A stretch of 13,918 bases of DNA, taken from the NCBI GenBank assembly GCA_002427325.1, contig DIQS01000038.1, positions 61,086-75,003 of the forward strand. Reading direction: 5' to 3'. This DNA comes from Cloacimonetes bacterium UBA5456 (lineage in GTDB: Bacteria; Cloacimonadota; Cloacimonadia; Cloacimonadales; Cloacimonadaceae). This document shows, piece by piece, positions 1 through 7,136 of the stretch (positions are counted from its first letter, which is position 1; every line of letters starts with the position of its first letter). The notes under the pieces are model-generated. The model saw only the letters and a program-made list of their open reading frames with translations, was not told where the DNA came from and searched no databases. A program made the translations under genes and the position numbers.

Positions 1-30
1 ATGACCACATCATGACCATATCATGAGCAG
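1..30. repeat. Imperfect 11-nt direct repeat upstream of the kinase gene
   Basis: ATGACCACATC at 1-11 is followed directly by ATGACCATATC at 12-22 and then ATGAGCAG. The palindrome TCATGA occurs at 10-15 and again at 21-26, one repeat unit apart. This could be an operator-like site for the kinase gene or the tail of an upstream gene cut by the window edge. None of the three forward frames can be recognised as the end of a known protein. The rest of 31-134 shows no convincing promoter. Confidence 0.25.
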
Positions 31-134
31 AACCCAGTAAGGAAGGGGATGGAAAACGGGTGGAATTTGCAGAAAAACATTGACTGGAAAGATAAGACTC
101 CAACACTTGTAAAATCAAAGAATCGGGAGGAGAG

Positions 135-1949
135 ATGCACTTAGCAGCAGGCTCTTTTTTACGTGATTATAAGATAGAAAAGCTCTTGGGCAAAGGCGGC
201 ATGGGTACCGTCTATCTCGCCAAAGATAGTTTTTTGGATAGGTATGTGGCGATCAAGGAGCTCAGCCCTCTCTTGACGGCGGATGCCGGTTTGGTGGAAA
301 GATTCCGCAATGAAGCAAGAATGCAGGCGAAACTCAATCATGCGGGCATTGTCAGCTTGCACAGCTTTTTTGAGCAAAATGGGCGTTATTATATGGTGAT
401 GGAATACGCAAGCGGCAGGACACTGAAGGACATCATCCGGCAAACGGGACCGATCCCCGAAGCAAGGGCACTAAAGATATTAAAACAGGCGGTTTCCGCT
501 CTGGAATATGCGCACGAGATGGGGATTGTCCACCGCGATATCAAGCCTTCCAACATCATTTTAGACGATAATGATAGGGTAAAAATCTTGGACTTTGGGA
601 TAGCGCGGATCATGGGCGAGCGGGGACTAACGCAGACAGGACAGCAATTGGGCACGGTTGCCTATATGAGCCCGGAGCAGGTGCAAGCTGAAAAGGATAT
701 CGATGGTAAGACGGATATTTATAGCCTCGGTGTGACCTTCTTTGAGATGCTGAGTGGGCGCATGCCTTACGATCTGAACACAGAAAGTGATTTTATGGTG
801 ATGAATAAGATTGTGCATGACACGCTGCCTGATCCACGGAATTATTACCCGCATATCTCAGATGAAACGATACGGCTTTTGGAGAAAATGACCCAGAAGG
901 ATAGACATAAAAGGGCTGATATCGCAGAGCTTGGATCGTTTTTCAATGGTGGTGTGCATATTAGCACGCCCATGATGCAGGAAGCCGCCAATGCGAGCAA
1001 TGATGTTGGGAAAAACAAGGGAGAGATCAGTAATATTGACTCAACTGAGCCTCCTGCGAAAAAGAACAATAAAGAGGTTAAAATCTTTATCGCAATACTG
1101 GTTACAGTGATTATGATTATACTTTTCTTTTTTCTAATCCCAAATAAGCAGCACCAAAGGTATTCCTACAATAATTATATTGATGAAGTTGAGGAAATCG
1201 ATGAGATGCCGGAAGAGGCGGTTGATTATTCACCAATAGACTTGATATTTGTAGAGGGCGGTACTTTTTGGATGGGCAGCAATGATGGATGGGCTGATGA
1301 ACGGCCTATGCATGAAGTGACTGTTTCGTCATTTTTGATAGGTAGATATGAGATTAGACAAAAGGATTGGCTGGGAATATTCGACTCTAATCCTTCAACT
1401 TTCAAAGGCGATAACCTGCCCGTGGAATCGGTGAGCTGGTATGATGCTGTTGCATTTTGCAATCTGCTCAGTGCCCGCGAAGGGCTCACACCTTGCTATG
1501 GCGGCAGCGGGGTTAATACCTATTGCAATTGGGATGCCGATGGCTATCGTTTGCCCACGGAAGCTGAGTGGGAATATGCTGCTCTTGGTGGCAAAAAAGC
1601 TCGAGGTTATCAATATGCCGGTTCAAATACAATCGGTAGTGTCGCTTGGTATGATGATAATTCTGACGAGAAAACTCATGCGGTGGGGCAAATATACTCC
1701 AATGAGTTAGGGATTAGTGACATGAGTGGCAATGTGTCTGAGTGGTGTTGGGATTGGCACGATGAATCTTATTATAGCAGTAGTCCAGCAAAAGATCCGC
1801 GCGGCCCTGCAAAAGGCGAAACACGTATAATGCGCGGAGGCTCTTGGTATAATGACAGTGATATTTGTCGAACAACATACCGTGGTGTCGGAAAAGCTGA
1901 TGGTTTATTCACTAATGTTGGCTTTCGTATTGTTAGAGTTTTGAGGTGA
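135..1949 (+). CDS. Membrane-anchored Ser/Thr protein kinase with C-terminal FGE-sulfatase (SUMF1-like) domain
   Basis: A 604-residue protein with a cytoplasmic Hanks-type kinase domain (about 10-270), one membrane segment (about 315-336, rich in I, V, L and F) and an extracytoplasmic FGE/SUMF1-like C-type-lectin-fold domain (about 368-603). The kinase looks catalytically complete: glycine-rich loop GKGGMG at 19-24, Lys41 in VAIK, HRD at 133-135 with Asn140, DFG at 153-155 and SPE at 179-181. The FGE part shows the family marks EGGTFWMGS, RLPTEAEWEYA (472-482), SGNVSEW (531-537) and MRGGSW (566-571). Of the two active-site cysteines of true formylglycine-generating enzymes (RGGSxxCxxxxC), the first position is Asn573 and only Cys578 remains. 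Formylglycine synthesis is therefore unlikely and a ligand- or protein-binding sensor role is more likely (inference). The start is ATG behind GGGAGGAG at 125-132. It stands alone upstream of the infC operon and the substrate is unknown. Confidence 0.93.
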   Translation: MHLAAGSFLRDYKIEKLLGKGGMGTVYLAKDSFLDRYVAIKELSPLLTADAGLVERFRNEARMQAKLNHAGIVSLHSFFEQNGRYYMVMEYASGRTLKDIIRQTGPIPEARALKILKQAVSALEYAHEMGIVHRDIKPSNIILDDNDRVKILDFGIARIMGERGLTQTGQQLGTVAYMSPEQVQAEKDIDGKTDIYSLGVTFFEMLSGRMPYDLNTESDFMVMNKIVHDTLPDPRNYYPHISDETIRLLEKMTQKDRHKRADIAELGSFFNGGVHISTPMMQEAANASNDVGKNKGEISNIDSTEPPAKKNNKEVKIFIAILVTVIMIILFFFLIPNKQHQRYSYNNYIDEVEEIDEMPEEAVDYSPIDLIFVEGGTFWMGSNDGWADERPMHEVTVSSFLIGRYEIRQKDWLGIFDSNPSTFKGDNLPVESVSWYDAVAFCNLLSAREGLTPCYGGSGVNTYCNWDADGYRLPTEAEWEYAALGGKKARGYQYAGSNTIGSVAWYDDNSDEKTHAVGQIYSNELGISDMSGNVSEWCWDWHDESYYSSSPAKDPRGPAKGETRIMRGGSWYNDSDICRTTYRGVGKADGLFTNVGFRIVRVLR

Positions 1950-2167
1950 TTATCAGCAATAAATGAGCTGAGATAAAAGATGATATCATGTTCAGGTAAA
2001 GACAAAGACAAAGGAAAATGTTTTTAAGCGCAACAAATGTATTGACAGAAATATGGCTTATGAGAAAGTGGCTACAAATGAAGCCGTTTGCTTCTGCCTT
2101 ACTGCCCATTAGGTGTGTGTAGGGCTGAGATTAACAGATAAAAACATCACATATATTACTGTGAAGC

Positions 2168-2196
2168 AGGCGGAATCAAATTGGTTCCGCCTTTTT
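2168..2196 (+). terminator. Intrinsic terminator / attenuator hairpin upstream of infC
   Basis: AGGCGGAATC (2168-2177) pairs with GGTTCCGCCT (2183-2192), giving 10 bp with one G-U, a five-base AAATT loop and a T run at 2192-2196. It ends only about 15 nt before the infC Shine-Dalgarno sequence. It may end the kinase transcript or act as an attenuator of the downstream operon. The possible antiterminator partner at 2092-2099 favours the second reading. Confidence 0.75.
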
Positions 2197-2209
2197 CATT
2201 TCCGGTAAG

Positions 2210-2217
2210 AAGGAGGT
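2210..2217 (+). promoter_or_regulatory. Perfect Shine-Dalgarno that decides the infC start
   Basis: AAGGAGGT is fully complementary to the 16S anti-Shine-Dalgarno core. It lies 4 nt before ATA (2222) and 7 nt before ATC (2225), while the nearest GTG in frame (2264) is more than 45 nt away with no comparable site in front of it. This places infC initiation at a non-AUG, non-GUG codon. Confidence 0.8.
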
Positions 2218-2221
2218 TCTT

Positions 2222-2830
2222 ATAATCCGGATAAAACGTTTCAAGGCCAAGACCAAAGAAGTCGTGCCGAAAGAAAGGATCAACAATCAGATCACGGCAG
2301 ACAAAGTGCGCCTAATTGGTGCAGATGGTAAACAGATTGGGATAGTTCCATTGCGTCAAGCTCTGGAGATCGCCGAAGGTGCAGGATTGGATTTGGTGGA
2401 GATTTCCCCGAATGCCGAGCCGCCGGTATGCAGAATATTGGACTTCGGTAAATACTATTTCCAAAAAGAAAAGAAGGCAAAAGAAGCCAAAAAGAAACAG
2501 CATGAAGTTGAAGTTAAAGAGATTAAGTTTGGTCCCAACACGGAAGAACATGACTATAATTTCAAGAAAAACAATGCAATCAAGTTTCTTAAACAACAGA
2601 ATAAGGTGAAATTCACGGTTCGTTTCCGCGGACGTCAGATGGCTCATAAAGACTTGGGTTATCGCGTTTTGGAAAGGCTCAAAGAGGATCTTGCTCACAT
2701 TGCTGAGGTGGATCAGGAAGCAGTCTCCGATCGCAACCTTCTCTTTATCGTGATGTCTCCCAAGAAAGATGTTGAAGGCATTTTAGCCGCTGCAGAAGAA
2801 GCCCCTCCGGTTGAGAAAGAAGAGAGTTAA
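2222..2830 (+). CDS. infC: Translation initiation factor IF-3 (non-AUG start)
   Basis: IF3 binds the 30S subunit, checks start-codon/initiator-tRNA pairing and prevents premature 50S joining. From ATA at 2222 the protein is about 202 residues, beginning (M)IRIKRFKAK. The IF3-N domain covers about 18-90 (INNQITADKVRLIG, then VEISPNAEPPVCRILDFGKY), followed by a lysine-rich linker (KEKKAKEAKKKQ) and IF3-C (KEIKFGPNTEEHDYNFK, then VKFTVRFRGRQMAH). The in-frame GTG at 2264 would give 188 residues but has no ribosome-binding site. The perfect AAGGAGGT at 2210-2217 sits at proper distance from ATA 2222 or ATC 2225. The basic stretch before VPKERINNQ also fits IF3 N-termini. E. coli infC starts at AUU and is autoregulated because IF3 rejects non-canonical starts; the same logic is inferred here. 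It is first in the infC-rpmI-rplT-pheST cluster. Confidence 0.93.
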   Translation: MIRIKRFKAKTKEVVPKERINNQITADKVRLIGADGKQIGIVPLRQALEIAEGAGLDLVEISPNAEPPVCRILDFGKYYFQKEKKAKEAKKKQHEVEVKEIKFGPNTEEHDYNFKKNNAIKFLKQQNKVKFTVRFRGRQMAHKDLGYRVLERLKEDLAHIAEVDQEAVSDRNLLFIVMSPKKDVEGILAAAEEAPPVEKEES

Positions 2831-2845
2831 GTTTCCCTATTCACA

Positions 2846-2875
2846 GCCTGATTTATGCGCTGCGTAAGCTCAGGC
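2846..2875 (+). promoter_or_regulatory. Extended hairpin in the infC-rpmI spacer
   Basis: GCCTGA (2846-2851) pairs with TCAGGC (2870-2875). Inside it, TTATGC (2853-2858) pairs with GCGTAA (2862-2867) with one G-U, leaving a small internal loop and a 3-nt apical loop. No T run follows, so it is not a terminator. The position just before rpmI is where L20 repressor sites occur in E. coli, so a translational operator or an mRNA-processing/stability element is possible (inference). Confidence 0.45.
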
Positions 2876-2908
2876 AAAATATGATTTTTACTTCAAGGAG
2901 ATATAGAA

Positions 2909-3103
2909 ATGCCAAAGATCAAAACCAACAGAGCTGCCGCAAAGCGCTTTAAGCTTACCGGCACAGGAAAGGTGGTGCGACACCATGCAAAAGCCGCACA
3001 TATTAAAACAAAAAAAAGCCCTAAATTGAAACGCAACCTTCGACAGAGTGCAATAGTCAAGAAAGTCGATGAAAAGCGAATCTATAGAATGTTAGGAAAA
3101 TAA
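2909..3103 (+). CDS. rpmI: 50S ribosomal protein L35
   Basis: A 64-residue, highly basic protein with the L35 start PKIKTNRAAAKRFKLTGTGK and a C-terminal KRNLRQSAIV and RMLGK. L35 is a late-assembling 50S protein, and length and motifs are normal for the family. The start is ATG with AAGGAG about 10 nt upstream. It lies between infC and rplT in the classical order, 10 nt before rplT, so the two are almost certainly co-translated. Confidence 0.97.
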   Translation: MPKIKTNRAAAKRFKLTGTGKVVRHHAKAAHIKTKKSPKLKRNLRQSAIVKKVDEKRIYRMLGK

Positions 3104-3113
3104 GGAGAGAAAC

Positions 3114-3467
3114 ATGCCAAGATCAACAAATAACCCCGCAGCCCATCGTCGCAGGAAGAAATATCTGCTTGCTGCCCGAGGCAATTTTGGCCAGAGAGGA
3201 AACACCTATCGTCTTGCTCGCCAAACCGTGGAACGCGGTATGGCTTTCTCCTTTGCACATCGCAAACAGAAAAAGCGTAATTTCCGCTCACTTTGGATCA
3301 GCCGCATCAACGCCGCTTGCAGAATGAATGACATGAGCTACAGCCGTTTTATCAATGGCTTACACAAGTCCAATATCGAGATCAACCGCAAGGTTTTGGC
3401 TCACTTGGCTTGGCACGATCAGCCTGCATTTGCCCGCTTGGTGGAAATCGCTAAAAGCGCTGAATAG
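3114..3467 (+). CDS. rplT: 50S ribosomal protein L20
   Basis: A 117-residue protein, the standard L20 length. The N-terminal basic extension (about 1-58; AHRRRKKYLLAARGNFGQRGNTYRLARQTV) threads into 23S rRNA. The globular part carries FRSLWISRINAACR and YSRFINGLHKSNIEINRKVLAHLA. L20 starts 50S assembly and in several bacteria represses its own infC-rpmI-rplT operon by binding leader or intergenic RNA; the hairpins at 2846-2875 and upstream of infC are candidate targets here (inference). ATG follows AAGGAGA after the rpmI stop. Confidence 0.98.
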   Translation: MPRSTNNPAAHRRRKKYLLAARGNFGQRGNTYRLARQTVERGMAFSFAHRKQKKRNFRSLWISRINAACRMNDMSYSRFINGLHKSNIEINRKVLAHLAWHDQPAFARLVEIAKSAE

Positions 3468-3480
3468 TTAAGTGTATATG

Positions 3481-3510
3481 CGGAGAGTGCTCTGTTTATC
3501 AGCCTCTCCG
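3481..3510 (+). other. Hairpin after rplT
   Basis: CGGAGAG (3481-3487) pairs with CTCTCCG (3504-3510), 7 bp with a 16-nt loop and no T run directly after. It is the first of two consecutive hairpins in the 149-nt rplT-pheS gap. The role is unknown: RNA processing, stability or part of a regulatory leader for pheST. Confidence 0.4.
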
Positions 3511-3524
3511 TCAGTTTATTATTC

Positions 3525-3557
3525 GGAAGCGGTTTCCAAAGTGAAACCGCTTTCCTT
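3525..3557 (+). terminator. Terminator-like hairpin between rplT and pheS
   Basis: AAGCGGTTTC (3527-3536) pairs perfectly with GAAACCGCTT (3543-3552) over 10 bp with a 6-nt loop, and flanking GG/TC bases may add two pairs. The tail TTCCTTGT is only moderately T-rich, so it may be a leaky terminator or attenuator that separates ribosomal-protein expression from pheST. No T-box motif or Phe-rich leader peptide was seen. Confidence 0.45.
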
Positions 3558-3616
3558 GTAAAAAGAAATGATTTGGCTTGAAAGAGCTAAGATAGACCGA
3601 GATAAGGAAATAGACT

Positions 3617-4642
3617 GTGCAAGACCAGCTTGAATCCCTCATTTTGGAGGCGGAACAGGAAATAAAGAAATGTTCCGCTCCCAACGATATACTAAATGTT
3701 AAAGCCAAGTTCTTGGGCAAAAAGAGCGTGTTGAACGGGCTCTATGGACGCATGCGCGAGCTTTCCAAGGAAGAACGCCCCGCTTTTGGGGAGCTTCTCA
3801 ATGGTGCCCGCGTAAAGATTGAATCCTTTTTGGAGAGCCGCTCGGAAGCGATTAAACAAGAGTCTTGGAAAAAGGATAGCAGCGGCTTTGACAATTCGCT
3901 GCCGGGAGTGTCGCTTTCCCGTGGTGGATTGCATCCGCTCAGCATCATCCGTCGTCAGATCGATGAAGTCTTTATGAGTATGGGTTTTGAGATCGCCGAA
4001 GCAGGTGAGATCGAAGATGAATTCCATAACTTTGATGCGCTGAACACGCCCAAAGACCATCCTTCCCGCAATCTCGCGGATACCTTCTATTTGGAAGGCG
4101 GTAAACTGTTGAGAACTCAGACCTCTACCGTGCAAATACGCGTGATGGAAAATTATAAACCACCGATTCGGATCATCTCGCCGGGACGCTGTTATCGCAA
4201 TGATAAGCCCGATCCCTCGCACTCGCCGGTTTTCACTCAGGTGGAAGCTTTAGTGGTGGATAAAGGCATCAGCATGATCGATCTCAAAGATACGCTGCAA
4301 AGCTTTGCGCGGATTATGTTTGGCTCAAATGTCAAGAGCCGTATTCGCCCACACTTTTTCCCCTTTACCGAGCCTTCTGCGGAGATGGATATCTCTTGCG
4401 TGGCTTGCGGTGGACAGGGCTGTCGGGTCTGCAAACAATCCGGATGGCTGGAAATGGGCGGTGCCGGCATGGTCGATCCCGCTGTCTTTGATACCCTCGG
4501 CATAGACTCCGAAATCTATACGGGCTTTGCCTTTGGTTTGGGTGTTGAGCGCATCGCTATGCTCAAATATAATATCCCGGATATGCGTATTCTCTTTGAA
4601 AATGATTTACGTATGTTGCGTCAATTCAGAGGAGAAATGTGA
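3617..4642 (+). CDS. pheS: Phenylalanine--tRNA ligase alpha subunit
   Basis: The catalytic alpha chain of the alpha2-beta2 class II PheRS, which charges tRNA-Phe with phenylalanine. It has 341 residues (typical 330-350). The N-terminal coiled-coil arm (about 1-85) is followed by a class II core with FDALNTPKDHPSRNLADTFY (139-158), LLRTQTSTVQ (164-173), motif 2 SPGRCYRND (188-196) and motif 3 GLGVERIAML (307-316). AFGLG at 305-309 carries the Ala of the Phe pocket. A four-cysteine knuckle CVACGGQGCRVC (Cys261, 264, 269, 272) sits before GWLEMGGAGMV; the same insert occurs in Bacillus-type PheS and probably binds zinc. The start is GTG with AAGGAAA about 7 nt upstream; the next Met is at residue 46, inside the conserved arm. 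It overlaps pheT by one base. Confidence 0.97.
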   Translation: MQDQLESLILEAEQEIKKCSAPNDILNVKAKFLGKKSVLNGLYGRMRELSKEERPAFGELLNGARVKIESFLESRSEAIKQESWKKDSSGFDNSLPGVSLSRGGLHPLSIIRRQIDEVFMSMGFEIAEAGEIEDEFHNFDALNTPKDHPSRNLADTFYLEGGKLLRTQTSTVQIRVMENYKPPIRIISPGRCYRNDKPDPSHSPVFTQVEALVVDKGISMIDLKDTLQSFARIMFGSNVKSRIRPHFFPFTEPSAEMDISCVACGGQGCRVCKQSGWLEMGGAGMVDPAVFDTLGIDSEIYTGFAFGLGVERIAMLKYNIPDMRILFENDLRMLRQFRGEM

Positions 4643-7134
4643 TGAAAATAGCACTTTCTTGGTTAAAACAATATCTCGATATAGATTGCGGAGTAGAGGA
4701 GCTCTCACGCTTGCTCACCTTTGCCGGAATAGAGGTGGAGGGGATTGAGGAAATACCGGCTTTGGGAAAGACCGCTGTGGTGGGACATATTGTCTCTGCC
4801 GAGCGGGTGCCAAAGACTGATCATCTCTGGCTTTGCATGGTGGATATAGGCGATGTTCCTTACGCTGAAAAGGATGAAAATAACCAGGTTCAGGTGATTT
4901 GTGGCGCACCGAATTGCCGTGCAGGCATGAATGCTATGCTGGCTCTGCCGGGAACAAATCTCAAAGATTTTCAGATTAAAAAGGCGAAGATTCGCGGGAT
5001 TGAGTCCCACGGTATGCTCTGCTCTGAAAAGGAAGTAGGTATTTCGGATAATCATAGCGGGATAATCCAAGTTTGTCCTTTTATAGATGTTGGAACGCAG
5101 GCGGATGAACTTTTTAGTTTGCCCGATACGACTTTTGAGCTGGAGATCACGCCTGATCGCAGTGATCTTTTGGGCTATCTGGGAATCGCGCGAGACCTTT
5201 CTGCAAAGCTTTTGCTCAAGAGCAAAGAGCCCGTTATTCCTGCCCTGTCAAAGCCCGAAGGTTCGCTAAAGATAGAACTTACAAATCTGGAGCCGGAGCT
5301 TTGCCCGCGTTATACCTTGCGTGTGATTGAGGGTGTGAAGATATTTCCTTCGCCGCATTGGCTGCAAACTGCGCTGCTCAAAAGCGGACTTCGTCCCATC
5401 AATAGCGTGGTGGATATCACTAATTATGTGATGCTTGAAACCGGGCATCCCTTGCATGCTTTTGACTATGATAAACTCGTGGCAAAAGAGGATGGACAGT
5501 CCCATCCGGATATCATCGTGCGCCGCGCTGAGCCTAAGGAAGAGTTCCTTGCGCTGGACGGGAAGAAATACATTTTAGACGGTGATGAACTGCTTATCGC
5601 CGATGGAAAATCTGCCTCTGCGCTGGCGGGAGTCATGGGTGGACTGCATACCTCCATCACTTTTGATACGGTGAATATCGCCCTTGAAAGTGCGGTTTTC
5701 GAGCCCGGAAGCGTGCGTAAGACCTCATATAAACACAAGCTCAGCACAGATTCATCCTATCGCTTTGAGCGTCATCTCTCCGGTGAATATGCTGCTTCTA
5801 TCAGCGATAGAGCTGCATCACTCATCCTTGAGATCGCCGGCGGCAAGCTCTGTGGCGAGATTTTGGATAGTCATCCGATTAAGGAGTCTGCCCTTGTTTT
5901 GGGCGTTCGTCCCGCGCGTTTTGAGCTTTTAATTGGATATAAGATGGATGAAAGCCGGATAAGGGATATCCTTGAAAGGCTGGAGTTTAACTACGTTGGG
6001 AAAGGCATGTTTGAGCATGGTAATCGCCATGGCTTGGAAATCCAACCCACGCAAAATGAGCGTGAAATGGCACTGTATTTCCAGATTCCCGGCTTCCGAA
6101 AGGACGTCACCCGTGAGGTGGATATCCTCGAAGAGCTTTCGCGCCTTGATGGATATGACAAGGTTCCTGAGCCCGAAATCTCAGAGCAGATCATGGATAG
6201 GCATGCCTATAAGATTAACAATGCGGCAAGCGATTGGATGGTGGCTCACGGCGCTTTTGAGACCCTGAACTACAGCTTTGTCGATCCTTCGCGCATGAAA
6301 GACTTGGGTTTCGAAGAAGAGCCGGAATTCATTCGTCTGATCAATCCGCAAAGCGCAAATCAGTCGGTGATGCGAGTGTCGCTCATCCCGCAATTGCTCA
6401 GCAATCTGGCATATAATCTCAATCATTCCGAACGCGATATTCGCCTCTTTGAACTGGGACGCATCTATCTACAAGAGGGTGACACTCATCGTGAGCCAAA
6501 ACGTTTAGCAGCGGTCTTCACGGGAAAAGATGGCGAGAGTCATTTTGCCAAGAAGGCAGAGACGATCGACTACTTTTGGGTGAAAGGCTGTTTTGAAGGC
6601 TATTTAGCTCAGCTCAGGCTTGATTATTCTGCCTCCGAAGCAAAGCTGCCCTATCTCACTCAGGGAGAGTCTTTTGTCTATCACATGGATGGAGTCGAAC
6701 TGGGCTATTTCGGGCGCATCTTGCCTCCCGTCTTGGAAGCTTGGGATATAGATGCGCAGATGCTCAAACAAGAGGTTTGGGTCTTGGAACTGAATATGGA
6801 TAACATCGCCAAGATCAGCCGCAACCGAAATAGGATCTATGAAGAAATCCCGCGCTATCCTTCCGTTCAGCGCGACCTCTCCATTTTGGTGCCGCTCGAG
6901 GTCTCATACGCTAAAATAAAAGACAGTATTTTAAACACGGATAGAGCTCTTGTCCAAAGCGTAAGTCCTTTTGACGAATATCGTTCCGATCAGATCCCGC
7001 AAGGATTTCGCAGCCTCAGCTTACACATTGTTTTGCAAGACCAAGAAAAAACATTGACAGATGAGCGCATAGATATGCTTATGGTTTCAGTGCAAAAAAC
7101 ATTAAAAGAAGAACTCAATGTTTCGATGAGGTGA
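4642..7134 (+). CDS. pheT: Phenylalanine--tRNA ligase beta subunit
   Basis: The 830-residue beta chain of PheRS (usual about 800): tRNA recognition and editing of misacylated Tyr-tRNA-Phe. Domains in order: N-terminal MKIALSWLKQYLD; EMAP-type OB tRNA-binding fold (about 40-150, with VICGAPN and SHGMLCSEKEVG); B3/4 editing domain (about 210-390, with INSVVDITNYVMLETGHPLHAFD and LAGVMGG); B5 (about 400-485); catalytic-like B6/B7 region (REVDILEELSRLDGYDKVPE and RLINPQS); and C-terminal FDX-ACB domain (last 95 residues, with RYPSVQRDLSILV). ATG 4642 shares its A with the pheS TGA and has GAGGAG 7 nt upstream, so translation is coupled. A GTG one codon earlier (4639) is less likely. Confidence 0.97.
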   Translation: MKIALSWLKQYLDIDCGVEELSRLLTFAGIEVEGIEEIPALGKTAVVGHIVSAERVPKTDHLWLCMVDIGDVPYAEKDENNQVQVICGAPNCRAGMNAMLALPGTNLKDFQIKKAKIRGIESHGMLCSEKEVGISDNHSGIIQVCPFIDVGTQADELFSLPDTTFELEITPDRSDLLGYLGIARDLSAKLLLKSKEPVIPALSKPEGSLKIELTNLEPELCPRYTLRVIEGVKIFPSPHWLQTALLKSGLRPINSVVDITNYVMLETGHPLHAFDYDKLVAKEDGQSHPDIIVRRAEPKEEFLALDGKKYILDGDELLIADGKSASALAGVMGGLHTSITFDTVNIALESAVFEPGSVRKTSYKHKLSTDSSYRFERHLSGEYAASISDRAASLILEIAGGKLCGEILDSHPIKESALVLGVRPARFELLIGYKMDESRIRDILERLEFNYVGKGMFEHGNRHGLEIQPTQNEREMALYFQIPGFRKDVTREVDILEELSRLDGYDKVPEPEISEQIMDRHAYKINNAASDWMVAHGAFETLNYSFVDPSRMKDLGFEEEPEFIRLINPQSANQSVMRVSLIPQLLSNLAYNLNHSERDIRLFELGRIYLQEGDTHREPKRLAAVFTGKDGESHFAKKAETIDYFWVKGCFEGYLAQLRLDYSASEAKLPYLTQGESFVYHMDGVELGYFGRILPPVLEAWDIDAQMLKQEVWVLELNMDNIAKISRNRNRIYEEIPRYPSVQRDLSILVPLEVSYAKIKDSILNTDRALVQSVSPFDEYRSDQIPQGFRSLSLHIVLQDQEKTLTDERIDMLMVSVQKTLKEELNVSMR

Positions 7135-7136
7135 AG

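Larger units (their letters stand above)
1950..2221 (+). promoter_or_regulatory. infC leader region (possible attenuator)
   Basis: This 272-nt gap between the kinase stop and infC holds a terminator-like hairpin (2168-2196) close to the infC ribosome-binding site. Segment 2092-2099 (TTCTGCCT) can pair over 8 bp, with one G-U, with 2168-2175 (AGGCGGAA), the 5' arm of that hairpin, so the two pairings are mutually exclusive. A 34-codon reading frame (2018-2122, ATG after AAAGGA) spans the antiterminator segment. A TTGACA at 2042-2047 lacks a good -10 box at normal spacing. Leader attenuation of infC-rpmI-rplT by L20 is known in low-GC Gram-positives. Whether this leader works that way is inference. 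Confidence 0.4.

Noticed and set aside
80..108. TTGACT at 80-85 as promoter for the kinase gene
   Set aside because: No credible -10 hexamer at normal spacing; the match is to the -35 alone.
261..285. Kinase as a pseudokinase
   Set aside because: The glycine loop, VAIK Lys, HRD, catalytic-loop Asn, DFG and SPE are all present.
2042..2070. TTGACA at 2042-2047 as a sigma-70 promoter for infC
   Set aside because: The bases at 16-18 nt spacing (around AAAGTG) do not resemble a -10 box; TATGAG lies only 11 nt away. Kept only as a weak hint in the leader entry.
3468..3616. T-box or Phe leader-peptide attenuator in front of pheS
   Set aside because: No T-box consensus or specifier-like loop and no short ORF with a run of Phe codons was seen; only two plain hairpins.
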